From NCBI GenBank assembly GCA_041577935.1, contig JBFGIA010000116.1:1-6188 (forward strand): a stretch of 6,188 nucleotides of DNA, in the 5' to 3' direction. A model generated the notes under the pieces. It was not told where the DNA came from and did not search any database. It was given only the letters and a program-made list of their open reading frames with translations. Shown here piece by piece: positions 5,913 to 6,188 of the stretch (the first letter of the stretch is position 1; each line of letters opens with the position of its first letter). Made by a program: the position numbers and the translations under genes. The stretch is from CAMYLR01 sp041577935 (GTDB lineage: Bacteria; Gemmatimonadota; Gemmatimonadetes; JACCXV01; JAHWKZ01).

Positions 5913-6188
5913 CTCCGACCCAGGCGGTCATAAACGGTGGGATCGTTGTCGTGCTCCTGCTTATCTGTCTGTGGGCGCTCCAGCTAAAGACCAAGGACGC
6001 TGGTGTCGCGGACGTCGGATGGGCCTCGGGCCTCGGGTTTCTGGCGGTCTTCTACGCCGCGATGCTGGCTGACGGCCTTCCGGCACGGCGTTGGCTGGTG
6101 GCCGCGGTGGTGGCGGTCTGGTCGGTGCGACTGACGCGCTACATCGTCGTCGATCGTGTCCTGGCGCCCGAGGAAGACGGCCGGTACC
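5909..6188 (+). CDS. DUF1295 membrane protein, N-terminal 93 residues (cut by window end)
   Basis: An open frame starts with GTG at 5909, overlapping the cfa stop as GTGA, and runs past the window. It translates to a hydrophobic helix (about 7-22), then KTKDAGVADVGWASGLGF (24-41), a second helix about 38-50, and a third about 57-70 leading into VWSVRLTRYIV (69-79) and the motif EEDGRY (88-93). This order, with D-x-x-W, R-L and (E)ED-x-RY, is that of DUF1295 (PF06966), a family related to steroid 5-alpha reductase-like and isoprenylcysteine methyltransferase-like membrane enzymes. The function of the bacterial branch is not settled; its pairing with cfa suggests lipid modification. The GTG start is favoured by the overlap and by family length; no separate ribosome site is visible. 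Confidence 0.88.
   Translation, partial: MTPTQAVINGGIVVVLLLICLWALQLKTKDAGVADVGWASGLGFLAVFYAAMLADGLPARRWLVAAVVAVWSVRLTRYIVVDRVLAPEEDGRY

Overview
The window is high-GC bacterial chromosome. It opens inside the 3' third of a 16S rRNA gene (1-429), and everything after that is protein-coding. The 16S stretch is clearly bacterial, and its 3' end carries the anti-Shine-Dalgarno CCTCC. Its general look, with the gene content (FAS1 lipoprotein, DUF378, lipocalin, secreted cyclase-family protein), reminds me of Gemmatimonadota or a neighbouring phylum, but I cannot establish the phylum without a database comparison.

Region 1 (1-625): the 16S 3' end is followed directly by a long trailer hairpin (430-496) and then by a strong intrinsic terminator (587-623). 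No tRNA, 23S or 5S follows, and the next gene lies on the opposite strand. The 16S therefore looks like an unlinked rRNA gene.

Region 2 (626-2591, minus strand): a leftward four-gene set reads, in transcription order, DUF378 small membrane protein, FAS1 (fasciclin) lipoprotein, SRPBCC ligand-binding protein and exported lipocalin (Blc family). The last two are coupled by an ATGA overlap.

Region 3 (2592-2733): a compact divergent control region. A near-consensus promoter fires left (TTGACA, 17 bp, TATGAT) and another fires right (TTGACA, 17 bp, TAAACT). Each -35 box lies inside one copy of a duplicated ~22-bp element, and each copy splits into two 11-bp units. The rightward promoter would start transcription at the A of the regulator's ATG, so its mRNA is probably leaderless.

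Region 4 (2734-6188, plus strand): a MerR-type regulator with a cobalamin-binding C-terminus carrying the W-x9-EH signature of CarH/LitR light sensors, then an exported cyclase-family (metal-dependent hydrolase) protein, a cyclopropane-fatty-acyl-phospholipid synthase (cfa), and the start of a DUF1295 membrane protein that overlaps cfa by GTGA and runs off the window.

Working model (inference): a B12-dependent, light-responsive repressor sits between two envelope-directed operons and represses both, itself included, by covering the -35 boxes in the dark. Light would release lipid modification (Cfa, DUF1295), lipid or ligand carriers (lipocalin, SRPBCC), a surface lipoprotein (FAS1), a small membrane protein (DUF378) and a secreted hydrolase. 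That fits a membrane photo-oxidative-stress response.
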